Of a stretch of DNA of 64,000 nt, positions 26,338-35,699 are shown in pieces. The notes under the pieces were generated by a model, which did not search any database, was not told the DNA's origin, and was given only the letters and a program-made list of their open reading frames with translations. The DNA is from Amycolatopsis rubida (GTDB taxonomy: Bacteria > Actinomycetota > Actinomycetes > Mycobacteriales > Pseudonocardiaceae). The stretch's first letter is position 1. Each line of letters starts with the position of its first letter. The stretch lies in contig NZ_FOWC01000015.1 of the NCBI RefSeq assembly GCF_900115345.1, positions 62,001 through 126,000 of the forward strand, given 5' to 3'. The position numbers were made by a program, and so were the translations under genes.

Positions 26338-27120
26338 ATGTCGGCGAAGTCCCGGCACGGGCGAAATACGGGGGCGATGACCGTCTCTGGTGGACGCGAT
26401 GGCTTCGGGCCGCCCGTTTCCGGGGCGCGGCGGCCGCCGGGCGCGGTGGAACTGGCGGTCCGGGATATCGCCGCCGGGCGGCCTGTCGTCGTGCTCGACG
26501 CCGAAGACCGTGAGAACGAAGGGGACCTGGTCGTCGCCGCGCAGAAGGCCACTCCGGAAATCGTGGCCTTCATGATGAGCGAGTGCCGCGGGCTGATCTG
26601 CGCGCCGATGGCCGCGGCGGACCTCGACCGCCTGCGGCTGCCACCGATGGCGGCGGCGAACACCGACCCCATGGGCACCGCGTTCACGGTCTCGGCGGAC
26701 GCGTCCTCCGCCCACGGGGTCACTACAGGTATCTCGGCCCGGGACCGCGCTACCACGCTGCGGTTGCTCGCGAACGAAGACACGGCCCCGGACGATTTCA
26801 CCCGGCCGGGCCACGTCTTTCCGCTCCGGGCGCGTCCCGGCGGTGTCCTCGTCCGGGCTGGGCACACAGAGGCTGCTGTCGACCTGGCCTCGCTCGCCGG
26901 ATTGAGACCGGCCGCCGCCATCGTGGAGATAGCGGGACCCCGCGGCCATCTGCTGCGCGGTCCCGAGCTGGTCGAGTTCGCCGGCGTGCACGACCTGACG
27001 ATCGTGTCGATCGCGGAACTCGCCGCCTGCCGGGACAACTCGGCAAAGCGGATCGAGCATCCGGCTGCCGACGCGGGATCAGTTCACCGCTCGCGGTCAC
27101 AGCGGCGTAGCCGGCAGTGA
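26338..27120 (+). CDS. ribB: 3,4-dihydroxy-2-butanone-4-phosphate synthase (RibB-type), stand-alone
   Basis: A 260-residue RibB-family protein converting ribulose 5-phosphate to 3,4-dihydroxy-2-butanone 4-phosphate plus formate. Active-site blocks are intact: DAEDRENEGDLV near 60, SECRGLICAPM, SSAHGVTTGISARDRATT and GGVLVRAGHTEAAVDL. There is no fused GTP cyclohydrolase II domain, unlike the housekeeping RibBA enzyme typical of actinomycetes, and no other riboflavin gene is near. It may be a second copy that increases flavin for the luciferase-like enzyme, or may supply a four-carbon unit. The N-terminal 35 residues are extra; an in-frame ATG at 26377 is an alternative start. The symbol is by family only. 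Confidence 0.85.
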   Translation: MSAKSRHGRNTGAMTVSGGRDGFGPPVSGARRPPGAVELAVRDIAAGRPVVVLDAEDRENEGDLVVAAQKATPEIVAFMMSECRGLICAPMAAADLDRLRLPPMAAANTDPMGTAFTVSADASSAHGVTTGISARDRATTLRLLANEDTAPDDFTRPGHVFPLRARPGGVLVRAGHTEAAVDLASLAGLRPAAAIVEIAGPRGHLLRGPELVEFAGVHDLTIVSIAELAACRDNSAKRIEHPAADAGSVHRSRSQRRSRQ

Positions 27121-27698
27121 GTACCCGGCGCTCCTCCGCAAGGACCCGCGGCGGCCGCTGCCGTCTCGCCCGGTGCCGGCCCCCTGGCTCGGCCGCGAGA
27201 CGGGGCGAGGAGTTGCCCGACCACGCGCAGCCCGCGGCAGAGGTTCGTCCGCTCCGCACACGAGCACCGGACACCTCGCGGTCGCAAGAAAGACGGCACG
27301 CCGCAGGTCACATCGACCTGGGTGGGCCTCGGCGGCACTGCGATCGCGGTGCCGCCGTCAGCCTCGACTGAGACAGCGGCCGGTCGCCACGAACGAGAGG
27401 GCGGATCGCGCGGGTGGTGCGTCCGGCGGCCACGCACGCGTCCACATGCCGGAAGCAGACACGGCCAGCGTGCGCGGCCCCAGCCCCTCCTCGCGAACTC
27501 CGCGGGCAGTCGCGCCGCGATGACCGATCAACGTCCGCCAGAAATAAACCGGGAAAACGCGGCAACTTCTTCCCTGCGGCCGTGCACCGGGTGAAGTCTT
27601 GATACAGCCAGGCAATCACCGGGGAGGGCCTGGCCGTCCGATCGCGGGGTCCGTTCGGCGGCGAAATCCCGAATAACGGATAGGCGAGGGAGAACCTG
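27121..27698. other. Gene-poor stretch between ribB-like and thioester-reductase-like genes
   Basis: About 580 bases without a credible gene. The last 100 bases are more AT-rich and may carry the promoter of the next gene. No hairpin terminator was identified. Confidence 0.35.
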
Positions 27699-29621
27699 AT
27701 GCACGCTCGCAGCCCCGACGACGGTTCCGCGGCGAAGACCGGAGACTGGCCGGCCGGCTCCGGACTGTTTTCCTCCCTGCGGTTCGCTGCCCCGCCGATC
27801 CCGGAGGGGCGCACACCGAAGCGGGTGCTCCTCACCTGCGCCACCAGCCTTCTGGGATCCTTTCTGCTGGACCGCTTGGTCAGGGCCGGGGTGGCCGAGG
27901 TGCGCTGCCTGATCCGTGCCCGCGACGCCGCGCACGGGTTGTCCAAGCTGGCTGAGCGGGTGCGCGGCCACGGGCTGGACTTCGGCGCGGTCGAGGGGAA
28001 CGTCGTTCCCCTGGCCGGTGATCTGTCACAGCCCCGGCTCGGGTTGTCCCCGGACGCTTACGACGAACTGGCGCGCACCACGGAAATGATCGTCCACAAT
28101 GGATCTTTCGACGCTGGTCCGGCCCTGGCATCGCCGCCGGCGGAGACGGTTGTCTCCGGCGTGCGCGCGTTGATCGCCCTGGCGGCGAGCGAGCGCCTCA
28201 AACCGCTGCACCACATCTCCACCCTTCTCACGATCGCGGGATCGGGGACGGCGCACCTCCGCTACATACTGGAAGACGACCGTCCAAGCCCGCTCGGCAC
28301 CGACCGGCCGGGCACCGCCGACAGTCGACGGGCAGCCGAGGATCTGGTCCGGGAAGCCAGCTCGCGCGGCCTGCCGGCGGCGATCTACCGGCCGCATGCC
28401 ATCGCGGCGGCTGCCGAAGGCGTGCTGCGGAGCGGCGACACCCCGATCGGTGCGTGGACCCGTGCGATCGTCGACACCGGGGCCGCACCGGAGGCCGATC
28501 TGCCGCTCGACTTCGCCCCGGCCGATTATGCCGCCGACGTGATTGTGCACGTTTTGCGCACCCAGCCTCCCGACGGCCGCGTCTACACCATCACCCACCC
28601 CGCTGCCGGCGAACTGAGCGCACTCGTCGACCGGCTGCGGAACCGGGGGTACTCCATTCGCGACATACCTTACGATCGCTGGGCACAGGACGTCTCGGCC
28701 CTCATCCAGTCGCCCGGCCATCCTGCGCGGCAGCTGGCCCCGCTGATCAGCGAGACAGGGACGGCGACCGGGCAGATGCGGCCACACTGGTTCTTCCCCG
28801 AGTTCAGCTGCACCAACACGATTCGCGCGACGGCCAACGCGGGCCTCGACCCGCCGCCCGCGGGAACCGCCTACCTGGACGGGTTGCTGGACCGCTTCGC
28901 CCGGTCCGGCCTGCTGCCCCCGCCGTCGGCCGTGCGACAGCGCCCGTCGGACGCCGCAACGGTGGTTGCTCCCGGGGAACGAAGCGCCCGGCTTCTCAGC
29001 GCGCTGACACCGAGGATATCGAGGTTCGTCCGGGAAACCTCTGCATACCGCCGATCCTGCACGCACGGCCTGGCGCTCGAAGACCTCCGCCGGTTCGTCG
29101 CAGGCGAACTCCCGGCGCAGTTGACGGAGATCGCGGCATTCGAACGCATGGCGGCCGAATTCGGCTCCTCTCCGGCCGGTGACCTCTTCCGGAAGATGAC
29201 ACAGGCAGCCCGCACTGTCCGCCCCGTCCTCCGGGAAGCCGCCGCCGAACTCGAAGTGGACCCGGCGCAACCAGTCCCTCAAGGCGCCGTCGACTTCGGT
29301 TGCTTCATGACAGAACTGTCCCACCGTGCGCGACCGGGCGCCGCGGCAGCCGTTCTGCGCACCAATTTGCTGCTGTGGTGTGCTGTCAGCGCCGAACTGC
29401 TCCTCACCCTGCGCGGTCTCGCCAGCACCCCGGCGGCGATCGTCCGGTATCTGGAACAGTTCGAGCACCCTCCAGTGGATATCCTGTCCACCTGCGCCGA
29501 CGTTCTCGTCGCCGCCGTCGAACTTGGCGAAGACGGCGACGACATAGCCGCTGCCGTACGACGAGCGGAAGCCGCGCTACGAGGCTACTTCAAGACGGTT
29601 GTCGGGGACCCGGTGCACTGA
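27699..29621 (+). CDS. Thioester-reductase-like Rossmann domain fused to a helical (TenA/heme-oxygenase-like?) domain
   Basis: A 640-residue fusion. Residues about 40-400 resemble the NAD(P)-binding_4 domain that ends NRPS and carboxylate reductases (LLGSFLLDRLVRAGVAEVRCLIRARD, then LVREASSRGLPAAIYRPHAI). Key residues are altered. The nucleotide loop is TCATSLLG (43-53) rather than TGxxGxxG, and the YxxxK dyad is replaced by Thr206/Arg210 in GTADSRRAAE. Residues about 430-640 are all-helical and recall TenA or heme-oxygenase-like folds (FVAGELPAQLTEIAAFERMAAEFG), but this is a weak resemblance. The ATG follows GGGAGAACC. The protein may bind rather than reduce a thioester, or may use a different mechanism. 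Confidence 0.65.
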   Translation: MHARSPDDGSAAKTGDWPAGSGLFSSLRFAAPPIPEGRTPKRVLLTCATSLLGSFLLDRLVRAGVAEVRCLIRARDAAHGLSKLAERVRGHGLDFGAVEGNVVPLAGDLSQPRLGLSPDAYDELARTTEMIVHNGSFDAGPALASPPAETVVSGVRALIALAASERLKPLHHISTLLTIAGSGTAHLRYILEDDRPSPLGTDRPGTADSRRAAEDLVREASSRGLPAAIYRPHAIAAAAEGVLRSGDTPIGAWTRAIVDTGAAPEADLPLDFAPADYAADVIVHVLRTQPPDGRVYTITHPAAGELSALVDRLRNRGYSIRDIPYDRWAQDVSALIQSPGHPARQLAPLISETGTATGQMRPHWFFPEFSCTNTIRATANAGLDPPPAGTAYLDGLLDRFARSGLLPPPSAVRQRPSDAATVVAPGERSARLLSALTPRISRFVRETSAYRRSCTHGLALEDLRRFVAGELPAQLTEIAAFERMAAEFGSSPAGDLFRKMTQAARTVRPVLREAAAELEVDPAQPVPQGAVDFGCFMTELSHRARPGAAAAVLRTNLLLWCAVSAELLLTLRGLASTPAAIVRYLEQFEHPPVDILSTCADVLVAAVELGEDGDDIAAAVRRAEAALRGYFKTVVGDPVH

Positions 29622-29931
29622 TGCGACCGCCCGCGTGACTGGGTTCCGTAGTAATGCTAGTGGCCAGCCTTCCGTATTCAGGGCCCTGGCGAATCCTCGG
29701 TGAATACGCAGCCTCGGACGGGGAGGGAGGTGACAGAGGATGCCGCGCACCGCCTGCTGGCCGTTCCGCAGGTGACCACTACGAGTCACTTTCGCCGGCG
29801 GCTCCCGGGCGGGTTTTCCGAGGGAGTCCGCCTCGGCCTGTCGTGGTCGCTGCGATCCACGGGAAACCGCCGAGAGCGAGAAAAGTCACCGTACTGTTTT
29901 ATCGCATCCAAGAAGTGTGAAAGGAACGCCT
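29622..29931. other. Intergenic stretch before the methyltransferase gene
   Basis: About 310 bases. No gene is seen; the sequence just before the GTG (TGAAAGGAACGCC) is a good ribosome site, so a promoter for the following pair of genes may lie here. Confidence 0.35.
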
Positions 29932-30942
29932 GTGGCACACGAAGAATCCGCAGATTTCCTGCTCTCCTCCAGTCTGGACTACCTCTATTCCGCTGCGTTG
30001 CGCGTGGCCGCCCTGGTCAACGTCGCCGATCAGCTCGCCGACGGCCCGGCGGACCCCGGAGAATTGGCTGAGCGCACGAAAACGCATCCGAACGCACTCG
30101 CGCGGGTTTTGCGCCTGCTCGCCTCTCGCGGAGTTTTCCACGAGGACGGCGACGGCCGCTTCGCCATCACCGCGCGAGCCCAAGCCCTGCGCACCGACTC
30201 TCCGACGTCGGTCCGCGATGCGGTTCTGATGATCACGGAGCCCGCGATCTGGCGTCCTGCGGGCGAGCTCGTCGCCGGCGCTCGCACCGGGCTGGCCGCC
30301 ATCGACGCCGTATACGGCAGCCCGTTCTGGGAGGTGCACGCCCGGGACGCCGCGACGGCCGGCGAGTTCGACGCCGGTATGGGTCAGTGGTCCCAGCTGG
30401 AGGCCAGGGGGTTCGCCCAGAGCTATCGTGTTCCTCCGGACGGTCTGGTGGTCGACGTCGGAGGCGGCCGCGGCAGGTTCCTGGTGGAGCTGCTGCGAAT
30501 CCGGCCCGACCTGCGGGGCATCCTTCTCGACCAGCCGATCGTCGTCTCGAATCACGATCTTGGCCAGCTGGACGACCGAGACCGCTGGCAGGCCGTTTCC
30601 GGCGACTTCTTCGAAAGCGTTCCGCCGGACGGCGATGTCTACGTGCTCCAGTACATTCTCAACGACTGGCCCGACGACCAGTGCGTACGCATTCTGCAGA
30701 GCATCCGCCGATCCATGAAGCCCGAATCCCGGGTCGTCGCCCTCGAATGCGTAGTGCCGCCGGGCAACGCGCCGCATGCCGGAAAGGGCATTGATCTGGT
30801 CCTGTTGGCATCTTTTGCCGGCCGGGTCCGCACCGAGGCCGAATTTGCCGAGCTCTTCTCGGCCGCCGGGATGCGGCTGACCAGGGTGATGGAAAAGACG
30901 GGGCCGGGGTTCCTGTCCATCGTCGAAGGTGTTTCACAGTGA
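29932..30942 (+). CDS. SAM-dependent methyltransferase of the O-methyltransferase family (Methyltransf_2 type)
   Basis: A 336-residue enzyme with an N-terminal dimerisation/winged-helix part (LAERTKTHPNALARVLRLLASRGVF) and a Rossmann SAM domain (VVDVGGGRGRFL at 173-184). Small-molecule O-methyltransferases of this class carry HDW with a catalytic His. Here the segment reads YILNDWPDD, so Asn244 stands in for His. The enzyme may methylate N or C, or have lost methyl transfer, as in the RdmB hydroxylase precedent. GTG at 29932 has AAGGA at the right distance. The stop lies 28 bases before the SDR start, so the two form an operon. Confidence 0.83.
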   Translation: MAHEESADFLLSSSLDYLYSAALRVAALVNVADQLADGPADPGELAERTKTHPNALARVLRLLASRGVFHEDGDGRFAITARAQALRTDSPTSVRDAVLMITEPAIWRPAGELVAGARTGLAAIDAVYGSPFWEVHARDAATAGEFDAGMGQWSQLEARGFAQSYRVPPDGLVVDVGGGRGRFLVELLRIRPDLRGILLDQPIVVSNHDLGQLDDRDRWQAVSGDFFESVPPDGDVYVLQYILNDWPDDQCVRILQSIRRSMKPESRVVALECVVPPGNAPHAGKGIDLVLLASFAGRVRTEAEFAELFSAAGMRLTRVMEKTGPGFLSIVEGVSQ

Positions 30943-30970
30943 GACCGGAAAACAGCCTGTGGAGGACAGT

Positions 30971-31828
30971 GTGACAATTCCGACCGGCCCAGGCGTGGCC
31001 CTGGACGACGAGTATCCTCGCCCCGCCGGAGACGACTTCGAAATGCGAGGGCTGAGTGCGCTGGTGGTGTCCGGCAGCCGCGGGATCGGCCGGGCGATAG
31101 CCTTGGAACTGGCCAGGCGCGGCGTGGCGGTGACGATCACTGCCCGGCACCCGGAGTCGCTCAAGGAGGCGGCCGAGAGCATCGAGAGGGAGACCGGAAA
31201 CCCGATCCAGCCGGTGGTCGCCAACAGCCGGAAGGCTGACGAGCGGCAGACGGCAGTGGACCTCGTGCTGAAGACCGGGCGGCTGGATCTGCTGGTCTAC
31301 GCGACGGGCATCAACCCCGCCAGGAACACCCCGGCCGTGGACATGGCTCTGGACACTTTCCAACGGACGTTCGACACCAACGTCCTCGGCGCGCTGGGTT
31401 ACGTGCAGCTCGCCTGGCATGCCTGGATGAAAGACCATGGCGGTTCGGTTCTGATGCTCAACACCGTGGCGGCGACCAGTCCTTTGCGGCTGGCGGCCTA
31501 CAGTGCCACCAAAGCCGCGCTGCATCGGCTGACCGAGGACCTGGCCGACCAGCTCGCGCCGAGGGTGCGGGTGAACGCGATCGCGCCGGCCTTCGTGCGC
31601 ACCACGTTCATGGACTCCGTCACCCGCCTGCCACCGGAGACGATCGCCGCAAGCTACCCGCTGGGCCGGATCGGACAACCCTCCGACATCGCCACGGCGG
31701 CGGCCTTCCTGCTCTCGCCGCTGGCGTCGTGGATCACCGGCGTGACCCTGCCGGTCGACGGCGGCAAGTCTGTCTCGGCCGTGACCCACGACCGCGAACA
31801 CCCGCCCGTCGACTACCAAGTCCACTAG
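30971..31828 (+). CDS. Short-chain dehydrogenase/reductase of the biosynthetic cluster
   Basis: A 285-residue SDR. SGSRGIG at 34-40 binds NADP, and Tyr177 and Lys181 form the YxxxK pair in AAYSATKAAL. The strand before it reads MLNTVAA, so the usual catalytic Ser may be Thr165. GTG at 30971 is chosen for the GGAGG six bases ahead; the frame opens 42 bases earlier inside the methyltransferase gene. It probably reduces a carbonyl or imine of the pathway product. The C-terminal tail (about 25 residues after VDGG) is longer than normal. Confidence 0.84.
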   Translation: MTIPTGPGVALDDEYPRPAGDDFEMRGLSALVVSGSRGIGRAIALELARRGVAVTITARHPESLKEAAESIERETGNPIQPVVANSRKADERQTAVDLVLKTGRLDLLVYATGINPARNTPAVDMALDTFQRTFDTNVLGALGYVQLAWHAWMKDHGGSVLMLNTVAATSPLRLAAYSATKAALHRLTEDLADQLAPRVRVNAIAPAFVRTTFMDSVTRLPPETIAASYPLGRIGQPSDIATAAAFLLSPLASWITGVTLPVDGGKSVSAVTHDREHPPVDYQVH

Positions 31829-31877
31829 GCTCGACCTTGCCCGCGGCGTTGTCCGGTGGCGCCGGGCCGGGAAGCCT

Positions 31878-31912
31878 GCCGATCTTTCCTTCGCGACACA
31901 AGGAAGATCGGC
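31878..31912 (+). terminator. Hairpin terminator after the SDR gene
   Basis: GCCGATCTTTCCTT (31878-31891) pairs with AAGGAAGATCGGC (31900-31912) with one bulged T, enclosing an eight-base loop. It lies 50 bases after the SDR stop, where transcription of the right-going part of the cluster should end. Confidence 0.55.
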
Positions 31913-32792
31913 TGAGCCCCGCAGGCGATCGTGTGCGGATGCACCGGCCCATCCGGTGTAGTGCGGAGTCCGTCCTGGCTCCGGCGGGAGTTCGCGTCCG
32001 CAGCGCGGCGGCTTCCGCGAGATTCGCGTGGACGCATCATCCGGAAAGCCGGTCTTCAGCAGCTGGAGATCTGCTCTGAGCTCCACGCGTTCGCTCATCG
32101 ACGATCCGGTGCCGCGGCTTGTTCCGGCTGGCCGCGGCGCTGTTTCCAGCCTCGTCACGGGTGTCCCGTCCAGACGGAGGACTTGGCCCGTGAGCTGCTC
32201 GCCAGCGGCCGGCTTCGCCGCCGCGGGATCGCCCCAGCTTGTCTCCGCGGGCGGCTGCGTTGCGACGGGCAGTCTTACGCGAGATCGGCGCGTCTGCGAG
32301 TGATGAGCCGGATCTCGTGAGTTCGCGCAAGGACGAGCGGAAGCCGCGGTTCGAGCACGCCGCGGCCTGCTCGCCGTCGTCGAAGTCTGGCCTGGGGCGT
32401 GGGTCGATCGCCCGGACGGCTCGGCCCGGAGAACGCCCGCTCGGGCCGATGGTCAACGAAGAATCCGTCGTTGCTCGGGAACGAGAAGCCTCCTCGCTTC
32501 TCGCCAAAGCAGCTGGCTGACAGGGGAAGGCAGTACTGCGGCAGCCTGACCGGAGACCCAGCGCAGGAGGCAACCTCATCGGATTGGCCCGTTCCGATGC
32601 GTGTGGACTCGGTCAAAGGGCAGGGGCGCGACCCGCTTCGACCGCGATCCGTGCTCGATGGCAGTTCGCGTACGCGAGCGTCGATGTTCCCTACGGCACC
32701 TGATCGAGTGTTCGTTCGACGAGGAGCCGTGGCTGGAGCTGATCTCGTCGATGGCCGCGCCGGCCGTCCCTGGGGTGTTCGCCACGCGGTCC
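31913..32792. other. Long gene-poor stretch
   Basis: About 880 bases with no credible gene on either strand. The high density of short, interrupted frames suggests decayed DNA, but no family could be recognised. Confidence 0.35.
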
Positions 32793-33272
32793 TCACGGGA
32801 CAGCCGGCTTCTCCAGCGCGGGCGGCGGCGAGGCCAGAAGGGAGTCCACGACTCCGGCCTGGCCGATGACGGTCGCGTCGGTCACCCGGACGACGACCTC
32901 GCCGGGAACGCAGACGCGGTCGACCCACTCCTGTGCGCGTTCCTCTCCGAGGTACCGGGCCGCGATCCGGTGCATCCAGCGGCGGACGTTCCCGGCGTGG
33001 TCGTCGATCTCCGCGTCGCCGGTTATCAGCACGAAGGCGAACGGGGGCCGGTCGTCGTCGAAGCAGATCGCGATCCTGCCCTCGCGTAGCATGGCCCGGC
33101 CCTTGACCGAGTCCGCGCGAGCGGTGAACACGACGGTGCCGCCGTCGAGGTCGACCCAGACCGGTGTCACGTGCGGACTGCCGTCCTTCCGCGTCACCGC
33201 GAGCTTGCCGGTGCGCGGTGCCGCGAGCACGAAACTCTGCCACCACTGATTGTCTATGACCTTGCCGGGCAC
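32793..33272 (-). CDS. PPOX-class F420-dependent oxidoreductase
   Basis: A 159-residue split-barrel protein. GKLAVTRKDGSPHVTPVWVDLDGGTVVFTA near the N-terminus and GRIAICFDDDRPPFAFVLITG are hallmarks of the F420-dependent TIGR03618-type group. The C-terminus carries VRVTDATVIG. Such enzymes reduce C=C bonds or detoxify small molecules with F420H2. GTG is preceded by GGAGGCA. It lies at the edge of the CDPS cluster and might reduce or desaturate the product, but a general role is equally possible. Confidence 0.8.
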   Translation of the reverse strand: MPGKVIDNQWWQSFVLAAPRTGKLAVTRKDGSPHVTPVWVDLDGGTVVFTARADSVKGRAMLREGRIAICFDDDRPPFAFVLITGDAEIDDHAGNVRRWMHRIAARYLGEERAQEWVDRVCVPGEVVVRVTDATVIGQAGVVDSLLASPPPALEKPAVP

Positions 33273-34197
33273 GGCTGCCTCCGTTCATGTGTCAGACCAG
33301 AACCTGCTGTACTCCCGGGAAATCCCGCCTTCCCACTGTTGCCGCACCGCGTGCCGTGCGGCAACAGTGGGGATGATGGACGGGTTAAACGACGCGAAGC
33401 GTTGACTGCGGAAGCAAAGCGCCGAAACCTTGCCGGGGGACGCAGAAACAACATTCGCGATTCGGCAGCCGCTTTCGCGCCACCGCCGCGATCAGGACAC
33501 TGCACTCCACAAGCTCGGTCATGGGCTGCGCCGACTCGCGCCCGCCATCCAGCGGCAGTGCGCGCAGATCCGGTTCGTCCGTCCTCCGCCGGATAGTTCC
33601 GCGGCGAATCCTTCGACCTGGCAAGGCATTGCTAAACCGAGTGCGCGGCAGCTTCGACGGCTCTCGTGCTGAGTGCGGTCGGCACGTGAGGCCCGCGCCG
33701 GTGCTGAGCACGCTGTGGCGGCTGGCGCGTCGTTGCGCGGGATCACCGCCGTGATCGGCGGCCGTCCCGCAGGCCGGTGGTCGGCGAGCTGGGGGACTAT
33801 CTGGGCGAGAAGTCCGGGTGATCGTCCACTGTGGAGGAAAATTGAACGCCCGGGATCCACCCGCCCTCGCCCGCCTCACGGTACCTCGGCGGGACCGGCT
33901 CGGCGGAATTGTCCACTACCACCACCATGCGTCTTGACCTGCACGGACGTAGTTTGCGGCTCGCGCGCGGACTGCCTCGCCACGATTACCGGGCCGCACG
34001 CCAAACCCGGGCACCGATCACGGCAGGAAGGCCCCGGCACTCCGCAATGACTTCGCTCGCGCGCCAGCACAGTCTGGGCGGCACTCATGACGTTGGCGTG
34101 GTTCGGCCGCCGCGCCTCGAAGCCCCTCGCTTCGAAATCCCCCGGGCCCGGCAGCGTGGCGTGGACGTTCGGGCGTGGTCGCCGGGTCCGCGGGCGT
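33273..34197. other. Gene-poor stretch with weak transposase-like debris
   Basis: About 925 bases without an intact gene. Two plus-strand fragments look faintly like transposase pieces: around 33720 a run resembling GASLRGITAVIG, and around 33890-33940 RDRLGGIVHYHHHA. Neither is long enough to classify. Confidence 0.3.
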
Positions 34198-35310
34198 TCA
34201 CGCCGGCTCGCTCCCGGCGTGCGGCGGGGGTGCGTTGAGGCTGCGCAGGCCGGAGCTGAGGACGGCGAGCAGCGGCACGGCCAGCAGGGCTCCGACGATC
34301 CCGGCGGTGACCAGTCCGGCGGCCAGCGCGAGCACGACCGCCAGCGGGTGCAGCCGGATGGCCCGGCCGAGCAGGAATGGCTGCAGGACGTGGCTTTCCA
34401 GCTGCATCACCCCGATCACGATGGCGAGCACGACGATTCCCGGCAGCACGCCGCCGGTCAGCAGTGCCACCAGCACCGCGACCACGCCGGCGACGACCGA
34501 GCCGACCACGGGGATGAACGCGCCCAGGAACACCAGGGCGGCCAGCGGGGCGGCCAACGGCACCCCGACGATGAGCAGACCCGCCCCGATCGCCACCGCG
34601 TCGACGACCGCGACCGCCGCGGTGCCGCGGATGTAGCGGGCCAGCGTGGTGAACCCGGCCTGCCCCGCGAGGTCCACCCGGGGCCGGAACCGGGCGGGCG
34701 CGACGCGCAGGACGAACGTCCAGATCCGCCTGCCCTGGGCGAGGAAGAAGATCAGGCAGAACACCATCAGCAGGAACTCGGTGGCCAGTTCGCCGACCGT
34801 GACCGCGGTCGTCACGGCGCTGGAGGCGATCGAACTCCGGTTGTTGTCGAGGGTGGTGGCCACCTGGTCGAGCATCTGGTCGAGCTGCCCCTGGCTCAGG
34901 TGGACCGGGCCGGTCCGCAGCCATTCGCGAAGGTCGGCCACGCTGTGCGAGATCTGCTCGATCAGCGCGGGCATTCCCGCGGTCACGGTGAGGACCACGA
35001 AGGTGACCACTCCGCCGACCACGGCGATTCCGCCGACGATCACCATCGCGGTGGCCAGCGCGCGGGGGACTTTCTTGCGTGCCAGCCAGGAAACCGACGG
35101 TGCCAGCAGTCCGGTCAGCAGCAGCGCCACCGCCACCGGCACCAGCACTGTCGCCAGCTGGACGACGACGAACCCGATCAACGCCATCCCGCCGGCGACC
35201 ACCAGCAACCGTCCGGAGACCGCGGCTGCGACACGTAACCCGTAGGGCACCGCCGCGAGAACGTCCTCCGTGGTCGGGCCGTGCCGGGCCGGCGGTCTGT
35301 CGCTGTTCAT
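34198..35310 (-). CDS. AI-2E-family (PerM/TqsA-like) transporter
   Basis: A 370-residue polytopic membrane protein of the AI-2E transporter (UPF0118) family, with about eight hydrophobic segments and a long extracytoplasmic or helical part (residues about 110-190, LREWLRTGPVHLSQGQLDQML). The C-terminal half has the conserved PLAALVFLGAFIPVVGS and GVMQLESHVLQPFLLG blocks. Members export small solutes; the substrate is unknown. The ATG at 35310 is used; an upstream GTG extension is possible. It stands alone, downstream of the recombinase relic. Confidence 0.85.
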   Translation of the reverse strand: MNSDRPPARHGPTTEDVLAAVPYGLRVAAAVSGRLLVVAGGMALIGFVVVQLATVLVPVAVALLLTGLLAPSVSWLARKKVPRALATAMVIVGGIAVVGGVVTFVVLTVTAGMPALIEQISHSVADLREWLRTGPVHLSQGQLDQMLDQVATTLDNNRSSIASSAVTTAVTVGELATEFLLMVFCLIFFLAQGRRIWTFVLRVAPARFRPRVDLAGQAGFTTLARYIRGTAAVAVVDAVAIGAGLLIVGVPLAAPLAALVFLGAFIPVVGSVVAGVVAVLVALLTGGVLPGIVVLAIVIGVMQLESHVLQPFLLGRAIRLHPLAVVLALAAGLVTAGIVGALLAVPLLAVLSSGLRSLNAPPPHAGSEPA

Positions 35311-35699
35311 GAGCACCTGGCTTCCTCGCCCGGGATCCGGGCCTAGTGGGCGCACGAGACTAGCCCGCACTGTCTCACGCGCAGGCTTCCGTCCTCGGGC
35401 AGGGCGTCATCGTCAGAGCAGGCAGCCGCGTGCGACGCATTGCGTGTCCGGCCGGGGACGACGGCGAACAGCCCGGCGGAATCACTCCGGAGTACGCCCT
35501 GTCCGCCGGCTTGCGGGGTGGCTTGGGCTCCGGCCGCAGAGCCGACCGGGTGCTCGAAGGACTCTCGGTGGAACGAGGCCTCAAAGCGCACGACGTTTCT
35601 TTGTTCGCGGCAAAAACGAGAGCATCTCGGTCTCGGGCAGTCGCGCACAGCGGATCCTGGGGCGGACTGTGCACGCACGTTCGCGAGGGCTGGAATATC
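35311..35699. other. Stretch with possible N-terminal debris of the recombinase relic
   Basis: About 390 bases without an intact gene. Mixed frames may belong to the decayed recombinase that follows, but I could not align them to the catalytic domain. Confidence 0.3.

Noticed and set aside
33680..33945. IS30- or integrase-like transposase gene
   Set aside because: Only two short fragments resemble transposases and no inverted ends or intact frame are visible; it is mentioned only as possible debris.
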